A DNA stretch of 64,000 nucleotides, taken from NCBI GenBank assembly GCA_009837445.1, contig VXTM01000045.1:1-64000 (forward strand), in the 5' to 3' direction. This document shows, in pieces, positions 47,020 through 55,019 of the stretch; positions within the stretch are counted from its first letter, which is position 1; each line of letters starts with the position of its first letter. This stretch comes from Acidimicrobiaceae bacterium. Lineage in GTDB: Bacteria; Actinomycetota; Acidimicrobiia; Acidimicrobiales; Aldehydirespiratoraceae. Position numbers and translations under genes: made by a program. Under the pieces are notes generated by a model. The model saw nothing but the letters and a program-made list of their open reading frames with translations. It had not been told where the DNA came from and ran no database searches.

Positions 47020-47072
47020 TGCACGTGCATTGTTCTCAAGTAATTTCAAGCAGTGAAACTGCACTTGAGAAC
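47020..47072. promoter_or_regulatory. divergent operator region of the MttB2 / selenoprotein locus
   Basis: TGCACGTGCA (47020-47029) is a perfect 10-bp palindrome. Next to it GTTCTCAAGT (47032-47041) and ACTTGAGAAC (47063-47072) form a perfect 10-bp inverted repeat across 21 nt, whose centre holds a smaller GCAGT/ACTGC stem. The 9-mer TTTCAAGCA in the centre recurs upstream of the GbcA-like gene beside its CAAGCAT palindrome. This is a strong candidate binding region for one regulator acting on both directions. Confidence 0.6.
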
Positions 47073-47106
47073 GCGTACGGGACTCGGAGACAGCAGACTG
47101 GAGGCG

Positions 47107-48150
47107 ATGGCGGACACCTCGTCTCAACTCCTCGACATCGGTTCGGACGATCCTGAGGCCCTAACGGACCGATTCGCGACGCGGGGCTGGGGCGACGGCC
47201 TGCCGCTGGTGGCGCCGACACCGGAAAGGGTTGAGGCGATGCTGGCAGGCAGTAACCGCGATCCAGACGAAGTCGTCGCCACCCTGCCGCCCCGCTCAGG
47301 TGTCGCCACCCGCAGGATCATCGCCATCAACGGGGTGCTCGCCGGCTGCCGTCCCGAGCATCTGGAGGTGCTCGTGGCCGCGGTGAAGGCCCTGGCCCGC
47401 CCGGAGGTCAACCTGCGGGGCGTGAACGCCACCACCCATCCGGTGGCGCCGCTACTGATCGTCCACGGCGAGGTCGCCCGAACCGCGGGCTACAACTCCG
47501 GGCTGGGAGCGTTCGGGCCGGGCAACCTGGCCAACGCCGCCACCGGCCGGGCACTCCGCCTGATGCTCCTGCACGTCGCAGGCGCGGTCCCCGGCGCCGG
47601 CGACGCCTCCACCCAGGGCGGGCCGGCCAAGTACGCCTACTGCGTGGCCGAGAACCTCCTCCGATCACCCTGGGGCGGGTACGCGGCCAGCGTCGGTGTG
47701 GATGCGCCCTCGGCAGTGACCGTGCACTGCGGCGAGGCGCCCCACAACTTCCACGACATGGAGTCGGACCAACCGGCCGCCATCCTCGACAAGGCGGCCT
47801 CGGTCATGGCCTCGCTCGGGTCCAACAACGCACCCGTCAGCGGGGCCGAGTTCTTCGTGATGCTGTGCCCCGAGCACGCCGCCACGTGCGCGGCGGCCGG
47901 ATGGACCCGCACACACGTGGCCTCCTACCTGCACGAGCGGGCCCGCATGCGGACCGGCGACCTCCGGGACGCGTTCGCGCTGCGGGCTTGGGCCCCGTGG
48001 CAGGAGACCTTCGGCGACGACGCCGGAATGCCCATTACCGAGCATCCCGACAACGTGAGGATCGTCGTGGTCGGAGGACCGGGCAAGCACAGCTCGGTAA
48101 TCCCGAGTTGGGGCATGACCAGGAGCGCCACCGTGCCGGTCGAGCCATAG
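47107..48150 (+). CDS. conserved protein of unknown function, partner of the UGSC selenoprotein
   Basis: The 347-aa soluble protein has no signal or membrane segment. Recognisable segments are FATRGWGDGLPLVAPTPERV, RRIIAINGVLAGCRPEHL, GYNSGLGAFGPGNLANA, GGPAKYAYCVAENLL and GEAPHNFHDMESDQP; these read as a conserved active-site-rich protein rather than filler. ATG 47107 (preceded by GGAGG, very close) was chosen because GTG 47053 would place coding sequence over the inverted repeat. It lies 20 nt before the selenoprotein gene, so the two are very likely co-expressed. No function assigned. Confidence 0.75.
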   Translation: MADTSSQLLDIGSDDPEALTDRFATRGWGDGLPLVAPTPERVEAMLAGSNRDPDEVVATLPPRSGVATRRIIAINGVLAGCRPEHLEVLVAAVKALARPEVNLRGVNATTHPVAPLLIVHGEVARTAGYNSGLGAFGPGNLANAATGRALRLMLLHVAGAVPGAGDASTQGGPAKYAYCVAENLLRSPWGGYAASVGVDAPSAVTVHCGEAPHNFHDMESDQPAAILDKAASVMASLGSNNAPVSGAEFFVMLCPEHAATCAAAGWTRTHVASYLHERARMRTGDLRDAFALRAWAPWQETFGDDAGMPITEHPDNVRIVVVGGPGKHSSVIPSWGMTRSATVPVEP

Positions 48151-48170
48151 GGACGGCAGGGGGCCAAGCC

Positions 48171-48689
48171 ATGAAGATCTATGCCCCGGACGGAGCGGTC
48201 GGGCCCTCCGCCGCCTCCCTCGCGCCGCCCCCGCCGGTGCTGGCCGGCAAGCGGATCGGGATCCTCGACAACTCCAAGCCGAATGCGGGGCTTCTGCTGG
48301 GGCGCATGGCCGAACGGCTCGCAGCCCGCACCGGGGCGAGCGTGGAGGTGGTGGAGCGAAAGAACGCGGCCCTGCCCGCGCCCGACGACGTGCTGGCCCG
48401 GCTGGCCGAGGCCGAGGTCGTCCTCACCGGCTCAGCCGATTGAGGCAGCTGCACGTCGTGGAGTGTCCACGACTCCGTCAGCCTCGAAGCCGCCGGCATT
48501 CCCACCGTCCTGGTGGCCACCACCGCCTTCGAGGCCCTCGCCTCGGAGGTGGCGGCCACTCTGGGCCTGCCCAGCACCAGGATCGTGGCCGTCGAACACC
48601 CGCTGGGCGGCACCGACGAGGCCGGCGTCATCGACCGGGCCGACCGCGCCGTGGAGCCGGCCCTGCTCCTCCTGACCGGGTCGGCATGA
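48171..48689 (+). CDS. UGSC-family selenoprotein (in-frame TGA read as selenocysteine)
   Basis: The reading frame from ATG 48171 to TGA 48689 is interrupted only by TGA at 48441-48443, codon 91, inside the motif AD-U-GSCTSWSVHD. Both halves match one family: KRIGILDNSKPNAGLLLGRM before, and SLEAAGIPTVLVATTAFEAL and VEHPLGG after. The U-x-x-C pair (U91, C94) is a redox site. From memory, the U-G-x-C-T, AGIP and HPLG pattern also resembles the C-terminal part of glycine/betaine reductase selenoprotein B. 172 aa including Sec. Decoding needs SelB, tRNA-Sec and SelD encoded elsewhere. Confidence 0.85.
48441..48486 (+). promoter_or_regulatory. SECIS-like stem-loop following the UGA codon
   Basis: GTCGTGGA (48455-48462) and TCCACGAC (48466-48473) form a perfect 8-bp stem with apical loop GTG, beginning 11 nt after the TGA. 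The loop starts with G and lies 19 nt past the codon, within the range seen for bacterial SECIS elements. A lower helix GAGGC (48442-48446) / GCCTC (48481-48485) places the UGA at the base, as in fdhF. It would recruit SelB with tRNA-Sec. Confidence 0.8.
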
Positions 48690-48725
48690 CCGGCGACCCG
48701 GACCCGTGAGGCCGAGGTCTAGGCG

Positions 48726-49754
48726 GTGAGCGACCCGCTGGTCGTGGGAGTGCTCTACACCCCGGAGTTCAACGACCGCTTCGAGCAGCACCTGGCCGAA
48801 CTGGCCGCGATCGACCCCCGGGTAGAGATCGTCGTCGAGCCCTACGAGGAGCCGAGCGAGTTGCGCTCAGGCCGGGGGGTCCCGCCCTACGACGAGGTGC
48901 GACACCTGGCACCCCCGCTGACGGACGAGCAGCGGGATGCGTTCGCCCGCATCGACTGCTGCCTGACGCTGGACCTCCCGTTCGATGTGGCCGCGGTAGC
49001 CCCCCGGCTGAGATGGGTCCAGGCGCTGGGGGCCGGGGTCTCCCATCTCACCTCCGCCGGACTGCGGGAGGCCGGCATCCGGCTGACCAACGCCTCGGGA
49101 GCCAACGCCGCCTCGATCGCAGAGTTCGTGCTCACCCGGGTCCTGGGCGAGTTCAAGCAGGTCCGCCGGCTGGACGCCAACCAGCAGCGCAGGCAGTGGC
49201 GGCCGGTGTACGGCGAAGGGCTCGCTCACCGGACCATCGGCCTCATCGGCTTCGGCCCGATCAACCAGGCCGTGGCCCGCCGGGCCCGGGCCTTCGACAT
49301 GAGCGTGGTCGTCCTGCGCCGGAGCGCGGCCGCCTCCGAGCTGGCCGACGAGGTCGTGGGGCCCGAAGGGCTCCATGACATGCTCGGCCGTTGCGACATC
49401 GTCGCCGCGGCTGTTCCCGAGTCGCCGGAGACCCATGAGCTGTTCGACGCGGCGGCGTTCGCGGCCATGCGGGACGGCTCGATGTTCGTGAACGTGGGCC
49501 GGGGCACGCTCGTGCACGAGCCCGCCCTGGCGGACGCGCTGCACTCCGGCAAGCTCCGGGCCGCCGCCATCGATGTGGCCGCGGTGGAGCCGCTGCCGGA
49601 GGATTCACCGCTGTGGGACGCGCCCAACATCTACATCTCGGCCCATTGCTCCACCGATCCGAGCGGCTTCTTCGATGCGGTGCACGACGTCTTCAACCGG
49701 AACGTGGCCCTGTTCCTGGCAGGCCGGCCGCTCGTCAACGAGATCGAGCTCTAG
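48726..49754 (+). CDS. D-isomer-specific 2-hydroxyacid dehydrogenase
   Basis: The 342-aa NAD(P)-dependent enzyme has the dinucleotide site GLIGFGPINQAVARRA, FVNVGRGTLVHEPALADAL (catalytic Arg region), VAAVEPLPEDSPLWD (Glu) and ISAHCS (catalytic His). It reduces a 2-oxo acid to a D-2-hydroxy acid or the reverse. GTG start 37 nt after the selenoprotein stop, same strand, likely the same transcript. The natural substrate is unknown; glyoxylate or hydroxypyruvate are common in this family. Confidence 0.85.
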   Translation: MSDPLVVGVLYTPEFNDRFEQHLAELAAIDPRVEIVVEPYEEPSELRSGRGVPPYDEVRHLAPPLTDEQRDAFARIDCCLTLDLPFDVAAVAPRLRWVQALGAGVSHLTSAGLREAGIRLTNASGANAASIAEFVLTRVLGEFKQVRRLDANQQRRQWRPVYGEGLAHRTIGLIGFGPINQAVARRARAFDMSVVVLRRSAAASELADEVVGPEGLHDMLGRCDIVAAAVPESPETHELFDAAAFAAMRDGSMFVNVGRGTLVHEPALADALHSGKLRAAAIDVAAVEPLPEDSPLWDAPNIYISAHCSTDPSGFFDAVHDVFNRNVALFLAGRPLVNEIEL

Positions 49755-50563
49755 CCCCCGAACCAGAGCTGCCGGGCGTTGCCGCCCAGGCAGGCGTCCT
49801 GCTGCGCGCCGCCGAGATCAGCGAAGGCCGCGATCCCGGTTCGGACCAGCTCCGCATAGGAGCGGTCGTGGGTCTGGCAGTAGTCGGAGCCCCACATCAG
49901 CCGCTCGGCGCCGAACGCGCCGGCAAGCCGTCCTACGAACCTGCGGGCGGTGCCCTCAGCCGCGGTGGCGGCATCGATGATGTTGGTCGTGACCTTGAGG
50001 TTCAGGTTCTCGAAGCGGGCCAGCTCCAGCAGGGGCTCAGGACGGGAGACGTCGCAGAACCCGCAATGATCCAGCGACACGGCCACACCACCGAAGCGTC
50101 CGAGCACCAGCGCGAGCTCGTCGAACTGGCTCTCGTAGACGGTCACGATCACATGGGCGCCACCGGCGGCTGCCTGCTCCCACAGCACGAACGTCGCCGG
50201 GTCGCTCAACCACGACCGCTGCTCGGCCAGCGCGAAGAACCGGACGCCGGCGACGCCGGGGCGATCGAGCCAGTCACGCAGCGTCCGGACCGGCGATTCG
50301 CCGCCGGGGTCCACGCAGCAGGCGGCCGCAAGACGGTCGGGACGAGCCGACGCGCTGGCGGCCGCGTACCGGTTGTCGAAGGAGTAGGCCCCCAGCGGCT
50401 GCACCAGCACGGCCCGGTCCACGCCGGCGGTGTCCATCTCGTCGAGCAGTTCCTCGGCCGAGCACGGCGACTGCCGGTACCAGCTCCCGCCCAGCCCGGC
50501 GGGCGACAGCGGGTACGTCTCAAGATCGCTCGACACGACATGCGTATGGGCGTCCACGAGCAC
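49751..50563 (-). CDS. amidohydrolase-2 family metal-dependent hydrolase
   Basis: The 270-aa TIM-barrel protein starts LVDAHTHVVSSDLETYPL (HxH metal site), has SLDHCGF and ends with LMWGSDYCQTHDRSY, as in the ACMSD/gluconolactonase-like and 2-pyrone-4,6-dicarboxylate hydrolase groups. GTG start. Its 3' end overlaps the hydroxyacid dehydrogenase stop by 4 nt (convergent). Function unknown; not related closely to the amidohydrolase at 14244. Confidence 0.8.
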   Translation of the reverse strand: MLVDAHTHVVSSDLETYPLSPAGLGGSWYRQSPCSAEELLDEMDTAGVDRAVLVQPLGAYSFDNRYAAASASARPDRLAAACCVDPGGESPVRTLRDWLDRPGVAGVRFFALAEQRSWLSDPATFVLWEQAAAGGAHVIVTVYESQFDELALVLGRFGGVAVSLDHCGFCDVSRPEPLLELARFENLNLKVTTNIIDAATAAEGTARRFVGRLAGAFGAERLMWGSDYCQTHDRSYAELVRTGIAAFADLGGAQQDACLGGNARQLWFGG

Positions 50564-50615
50564 CGGCGAACGCTACTCGCCGCACCGTGCGCGCCGAGCG
50601 GAACCCCTTCCCCGC

Positions 50616-50644
50616 TTCACAGCCGGCCAGTTCTGCCCTACAGT
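50616..50644 (+). promoter_or_regulatory. putative promoter for the ACT-domain gene
   Basis: TTCACA (50616-50621) and TACAGT (50639-50644) are spaced 17 nt apart. The -10 and the next bases (TACAGTCCGT) are the same as those of the putative corrinoid-operon promoter at 21538. A perfect 8-bp hairpin GAGCCCGC-CGA-GCGGGCTC (50660-50678) lies in the leader, then AGGAGG before the ATG. Confidence 0.5.
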
Positions 50645-50704
50645 CCGTGCCCATCACCCGAGCCCGCCGAGCGGGCTCCACAACCAACAGGAGGACCTGC
50701 TCTC

Positions 50705-51100
50705 ATGTCGACATTGGCCAGCGACCTGGTGATCGAGTTGGAAAACAAACCGGGGGCGCTGGCCAGAGTGGCAACCGCCATCAGCGACGCAGGCGTGAAC
50801 ATCGCGGCAGCCACGTGCATGGGCAACGGCAACACCGCAGAACTGCACATCCTCGTGCCCCACAGCGAGCCGGTCTACCGGGCGCTGGCCAACACCCACG
50901 GCCCCAGCGTCACCCGCGAGCGCGAGGTCGTGGTGGTTCAGGCCCAGGACCGCCCCGGCGAACTGGCCGAGCTTGCCACCAGGGTCTCCGAAGCCGGCGT
51001 CAACCTCGACCTGGTCTACGTGGCCACCAACTCAAGGGTTGTGCTGGGCTCCGAGAACATCGAGACCCTCAAGGAGGCCCTAGACGGCTTCTCCCTGTAG
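50705..51100 (+). CDS. tandem ACT-domain protein
   Basis: The 131-aa protein is two ACT domains: DLVIELENKPGALARVATA with SDAGVNIAAAT, then VVVQAQDRPGELAELATRV with SEAGVNLDLVYVA. Stand-alone ACT proteins bind amino acids and act as regulatory or sensor subunits. ATG 50705 follows AGGAGG by about 10 nt. The target enzyme is not evident from the neighbours. Confidence 0.8.
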   Translation: MSTLASDLVIELENKPGALARVATAISDAGVNIAAATCMGNGNTAELHILVPHSEPVYRALANTHGPSVTREREVVVVQAQDRPGELAELATRVSEAGVNLDLVYVATNSRVVLGSENIETLKEALDGFSL

Positions 51101-51115
51101 AGCCCGGACTCCCGG

Positions 51116-52129
51116 TCAGGAAACGCCGGCCGGTTCCGGCTCGGGACGCACCAGCGCCCGCCACAGCGACCGGTAGTCGGGCCACACCGCGTCCGCCGGC
51201 AAGTAACCGTCCTCCTCCAGGGCCCGCTGCAGCCGGGGCAGGTTGCGGGCAGGCACGCCCGAGTCGACATGGTGGGCCAGGTGGTAGCCCACGTTGTAGG
51301 GCACCAGGAACAGGCGGGCCACCCAGTTCTGGCGCACATGGTGCGTGGTGTTGCGACGGTCCGGTGTGCGGGTCATGCCGCCGTGCTCCGCGATCACCCG
51401 CAGCCGGTTGGCCACCTGGTAGTAGCTGAAGTACGGCAGCACCCACAGGACCAGGTACAGCCACGGGTGGCCGGCAACCCAGAACGCGGCCAGGACCAGC
51501 CCCTGGCCGGCGAAGAACCGCAGGCTGAGCAGCAGGAACCGGGGCTTGGCCAGACCGGTGAAGCGCGGCCTGACGATGCGGTAGCCCGACACGCCGAACA
51601 GGTCCCGCAACAGCTTGCGGCGCATCGACGACCTCGACACCGGGTACAGGGAGTAGAGCAGGAAGTCGGGCTCCTTGGGTCCGAACTCGTCGCGGTGATG
51701 GTTGGCGTGGCCCCGCCGGTAGTGGTGGGTGCCGGTGCCGAAGGTCAGCCACCCCAGGATGTTCACACCCACGATGTCGTTGACGAGGCGGTTGGAGAAC
51801 AGCAGGCGGTGGGCTGCCTCGTGGTGCAGGATGAACATCCTGAGCATCACAATTCCCATGACCGGTACCGCGACCACCGTGGCCAGCCAATGATCGACGG
51901 CGATGGCCGCCGCGACCACACCCACGGCCGTGGCGAGCGTCAGAAGCACGGTCACGGCGTTGATCGCATCGGGTATCCGGCGCAGCTCGGCCCTGAACTC
52001 GGGCAGGGGCCGCCCATCGGGACGGAGCCGCTGCGAGCCGGCGAACAAAGGCAGGTCATGGCGGGCCATACCCCCGGTCATGGTTGCGACGAGCTCGTCG
52101 TGGGACAGCGCGCTCCCGGCCTCGGTCAT
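51116..52129 (-). CDS. membrane fatty acid desaturase
   Basis: The 337-aa integral membrane di-iron enzyme shows the three histidine boxes: HHEAAHRLLF, HHYRRGHANHH and, near the C-terminus, YHLAHHVDSG. Hydrophobic segments flank each box. It introduces double bonds into acyl chains or hydroxylates lipids, using ferredoxin or cytochrome electrons. ATG 52129 follows a G-rich Shine-Dalgarno; GTG 52141 would add four residues. Confidence 0.85.
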   Translation of the reverse strand: MTEAGSALSHDELVATMTGGMARHDLPLFAGSQRLRPDGRPLPEFRAELRRIPDAINAVTVLLTLATAVGVVAAAIAVDHWLATVVAVPVMGIVMLRMFILHHEAAHRLLFSNRLVNDIVGVNILGWLTFGTGTHHYRRGHANHHRDEFGPKEPDFLLYSLYPVSRSSMRRKLLRDLFGVSGYRIVRPRFTGLAKPRFLLLSLRFFAGQGLVLAAFWVAGHPWLYLVLWVLPYFSYYQVANRLRVIAEHGGMTRTPDRRNTTHHVRQNWVARLFLVPYNVGYHLAHHVDSGVPARNLPRLQRALEEDGYLPADAVWPDYRSLWRALVRPEPEPAGVS

Positions 52130-52185
52130 CACCCCCCACACTACGGCATTTCCCCGTTTGCAGTGGCCCGAGATCGGGCGCGTTC

Positions 52186-53682
52186 TCAGGTCGACTCGTA
52201 GTAGTCCAACTCGGCTCGCACCGCGGCCGACGCACTGGGCGGGATGCCGACCACGCTGACCACCACACCCCCGGCCGTGAGCCTTTCGAGGATGCGGCGC
52301 AGCGCCACCGCCCCCGAGTAGTCCAGGCGGCCCACCCCGGTCAGGTCCACGATCACGGTGGCGATGTCCGGATGCCCGGCGAGCTCCTCACGCACCACCC
52401 GCTCGAGCTGAGGCACGGTGGCGAACCACATCACGCCCTTGGGCCGGACGACGAGCCTGTCCTCCTCCAGCTCGCCGGGCGCCAGCACCTGCATCTCGCG
52501 GTAGAGATGGACCGCGACCGCCAAGCAGATGCCCACCAGCACGCCGCGCTCCACGCGGGGCGCGAAGGCGATGGTCGAGATGGTGGTCCCAGCGCCCACC
52601 AGGGCCTGGGGGAACGAGCCGAAGGGCAGGCGGGCCATCTCCCTCACGTCCACCAGGCGCAGCACCACCACGATCACGATCACGCCCAGGACCGATGTGG
52701 GCAGGTCCTCCAGTAGCGGCGCCAGCGGCAGCACGACCAGCACGAACGCTCCGGTGATGGCGCCCGACCAGGGGCTGGTCGCCCCGGCCATGCGATTGAG
52801 CGAGCTACGCGAGAACGAGCCGCCCACCGGGAAGGCGCCCGACACCGCGGAAGCGAGGTTGGCGACCCCCTGGCTCACCATCTCGCGGTTGGCGTTCCAC
52901 GGCAGGCGGTCGGCCGCCGCGTAGGTTCGGGCGATGGCGGCCGGCTCCGCGAAGCCGACGAGGGCGATCACTGCGGCCGGCAGCAGCAGGCTTGGGGCCT
53001 CCGACCAAGGGAAGTTCAGGCTCAGGGGTATGAACCCGCCGTCGAGGTCGCCCACTACCGATCCTTCGTAGCCGCCGAAGCCGGACACGAGCACGCCGGC
53101 GATCACGGCCACCAACACGCCGGGGAACAGCCGGTGCACGTACCGGCCCCCGATCATGAGAGCCACCGTCACCGTCGCGAAGGCGATCGCGGTCCAGCTC
53201 CACTCGCCGGGCTTGTCCAGCGCCCGCAACGCCGCGGTGAACACTTGGCCCTCAACGTCGACGTCGAAGATCTTGGGCAGCTGGGAGGCGATGATCACCA
53301 CAGCCGCGCCCGCGGTGAACCCGGTGACGACCGGCTCCGAGAGCACGTAAGCCACCCGCCCGGCGCGCACCAGCCCCAGCAGCAGCCGCATGAGCCCCAC
53401 CAGCAGGGCCAGCAGCGCGGCGCTCTGGATGTAGTCGGTGCCGCCCGGCTCGGCCACCGAAGTGAGCGCACCGAGAGTGAGCAGGGCGGTAAGGGCCACC
53501 GGACCCGTCTGTAGGTACCGCGAGGACACGAACAACGCGGCCAGCAGCGACGGCAGCGCGGTGGCGTACAGGCCGTACTGGGGCGGCAGCCCGGCCAGCT
53601 CGGCGTAGGCCAGCGACTGCGGGATGGCGACGAGCGCCACCGATACCCCGGCGATCAGGTCCCCGTTACTCGGGCGCGACAC
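52186..53682 (-). CDS. SulP-family anion transporter with STAS domain
   Basis: The 498-aa protein starts with the SulP signature (GVSVALVAIPQSLAYAELAG, GLYATALPSLLAALF), has about eleven membrane segments and a C-terminal STAS domain from about residue 390 (TVIVDLTGVGRLDYSGAVALR). Substrates of the family are sulfate, bicarbonate or C4 acids. GTG 53682 fits the family start; the open frame continues to 53763 into the divergent SCP2-like gene. Confidence 0.85.
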   Translation of the reverse strand: MSRPSNGDLIAGVSVALVAIPQSLAYAELAGLPPQYGLYATALPSLLAALFVSSRYLQTGPVALTALLTLGALTSVAEPGGTDYIQSAALLALLVGLMRLLLGLVRAGRVAYVLSEPVVTGFTAGAAVVIIASQLPKIFDVDVEGQVFTAALRALDKPGEWSWTAIAFATVTVALMIGGRYVHRLFPGVLVAVIAGVLVSGFGGYEGSVVGDLDGGFIPLSLNFPWSEAPSLLLPAAVIALVGFAEPAAIARTYAAADRLPWNANREMVSQGVANLASAVSGAFPVGGSFSRSSLNRMAGATSPWSGAITGAFVLVVLPLAPLLEDLPTSVLGVIVIVVVLRLVDVREMARLPFGSFPQALVGAGTTISTIAFAPRVERGVLVGICLAVAVHLYREMQVLAPGELEEDRLVVRPKGVMWFATVPQLERVVREELAGHPDIATVIVDLTGVGRLDYSGAVALRRILERLTAGGVVVSVVGIPPSASAAVRAELDYYEST

Positions 53683-53716
53683 GCGAGTCAGGCTACGAGC
53701 ATCGTTACCCTGCGCT

Positions 53717-54121
53717 GTGGTGACTACCGACCCCCGCTCCGGACAGACGCCGGCGATCTTCACCGCCGCGTGGGTGGCACGGCTCGACGCCGCGCTCTCG
53801 GAGTGCTCGGTGGACGAACAGGTGGACCTTGTCCTGGAGCACCGGGTTACGAGCGAGGACGGCTCGGTCTTCTGCTGGCATGTGCGGGTGGCCGGGGGGC
53901 GTGCATCGGCGGCAACCGGTCCCGCGGGCGACGGTTACGCCGACCGGCGGGTGGCGTTCGCATCGGACCGCGAGACGGCCCGGGCGATGGCCAAGGACGG
54001 CGAGTCCATCCAGCGGGCCTTCGCTGAGGGCCGGCTCCATCTCGACGGCGATCCGAGGCTGCTGATCGGGGCGCGCCGGGCGATGGATGCGATCGGCGCG
54101 GCGCTGTCGCCGCCCGCCTGA
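53717..54121 (+). CDS. SCP2 sterol-carrier-like domain protein
   Basis: The 134-aa protein fits an SCP2-type lipid-binding fold: FCWHVRVAGGRASAATGPAG, ADRRVAFASDRETARAMAKD, RLHLDGDPRLLIG. Two adjacent GTG codons (53717, 53720) can start it. It is divergent from SulP across 34 nt and convergent with the Fpg/Nei gene. The ligand is unknown. Confidence 0.6.
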   Translation: MVTTDPRSGQTPAIFTAAWVARLDAALSECSVDEQVDLVLEHRVTSEDGSVFCWHVRVAGGRASAATGPAGDGYADRRVAFASDRETARAMAKDGESIQRAFAEGRLHLDGDPRLLIGARRAMDAIGAALSPPA

Positions 54122-54141
54122 TCCCTGTCTCCGCCTGACCC

Positions 54142-55005
54142 CTACTTGAGGAAGCGGCTGGTGGTGTTGTCGGCCAGCACCTTCCCGCCGGTCTGGCAGG
54201 CCGGGCAGTAGGCCACCCGGTAGCGGCGGTACTCGACGGCGCGCACGGTGTGCCCGCAGGCCGGGCACTCCTTGCCGACGCGGTGGTGCACGTCGTTGGG
54301 CCGGTCCGCGGAGCGTCCCATCTCCTCGAGGCCGCGCTCGGCGGTCAGGCCCCGATCGATGGCGGCGCCCATGGCGGCGTGGAGGCGGTCCACCGCCGCG
54401 TCATCGAGGCGCGCCGTATTGGCGAAGGGCGAGATCCTGGCCGCATGCAGCACCTCGTTAGCCAGCAGCCGGCCGATGCCTGCCAGATGCGACTGGTCGC
54501 GCAGGAAGCCGTGCACCCGCTCGCTGGCGCCGGCCAGGCGCCGGGCGAGCTCGTCGCGGCCGATGGCGTCGGCGTCGGGGCCGAGACGGGCCAGCGGCTC
54601 GACGCCGGAGGGATCGCCGGCGACGAGCCATACCCCGGCCCGGCGCTCTGAGCCGGCCTCGGTGAGCAGCAGCGCCGTACCGTCGCTGAAGGTCCAGCGG
54701 GCCATGCCGCCTCTGGGCTTGCGGGCCTGCTGGGCGTCCACACGGAGCCGTCCCGCCTGCATGAGATGGACGACGAAGGTGAGGCCGCGGCCGGGGTCGT
54801 CTCCGTCGCTCGGGTCGAGGCGCAGCAGCAGGTACTTGCCCCGATGGCCGACCGAGGCGAGCACACAGCCCGCAGCCTCCGCAGGCCTGGGATCGAAGGT
54901 CTTGAGGGCGGCCGGGTGCAACGGCTGGAACCGGTCCAGCGAGTTTCCTGCGAACGCGGCCGACAGCCGTTCGGCGTGGGCTGCGACCTCAGGCAGCTCC
55001 GGCAC
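54142..55005 (-). CDS. Fpg/Nei-family DNA glycosylase
   Basis: The 287-aa protein starts at GTG with PELPEV (catalytic Pro2, Glu3), has a helix-two-turn-helix (LAGIGRLLANEVLHAARI) and a C-terminal zinc finger CPACGHTVRAVEYRRYRVAY with CPACQ. It excises oxidised bases and nicks the DNA backbone. GTG 55005 with GGGGAG upstream is fixed by Pro2. Upstream frame extension is not coding. Downstream of malate dehydrogenase by 14 nt. Confidence 0.9.
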   Translation of the reverse strand: MPELPEVAAHAERLSAAFAGNSLDRFQPLHPAALKTFDPRPAEAAGCVLASVGHRGKYLLLRLDPSDGDDPGRGLTFVVHLMQAGRLRVDAQQARKPRGGMARWTFSDGTALLLTEAGSERRAGVWLVAGDPSGVEPLARLGPDADAIGRDELARRLAGASERVHGFLRDQSHLAGIGRLLANEVLHAARISPFANTARLDDAAVDRLHAAMGAAIDRGLTAERGLEEMGRSADRPNDVHHRVGKECPACGHTVRAVEYRRYRVAYCPACQTGGKVLADNTTSRFLK

Positions 55006-55019
55006 CGAGTTGCTCTCCC

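Noticed and set aside
48441..48443. TGA as a true stop, making 48171-48443 a truncated pseudogene
   Set aside because: Family-like sequence continues in the same frame for 81 codons after the TGA, the motif is U-G-S-C, and a SECIS-like stem follows at the correct distance.
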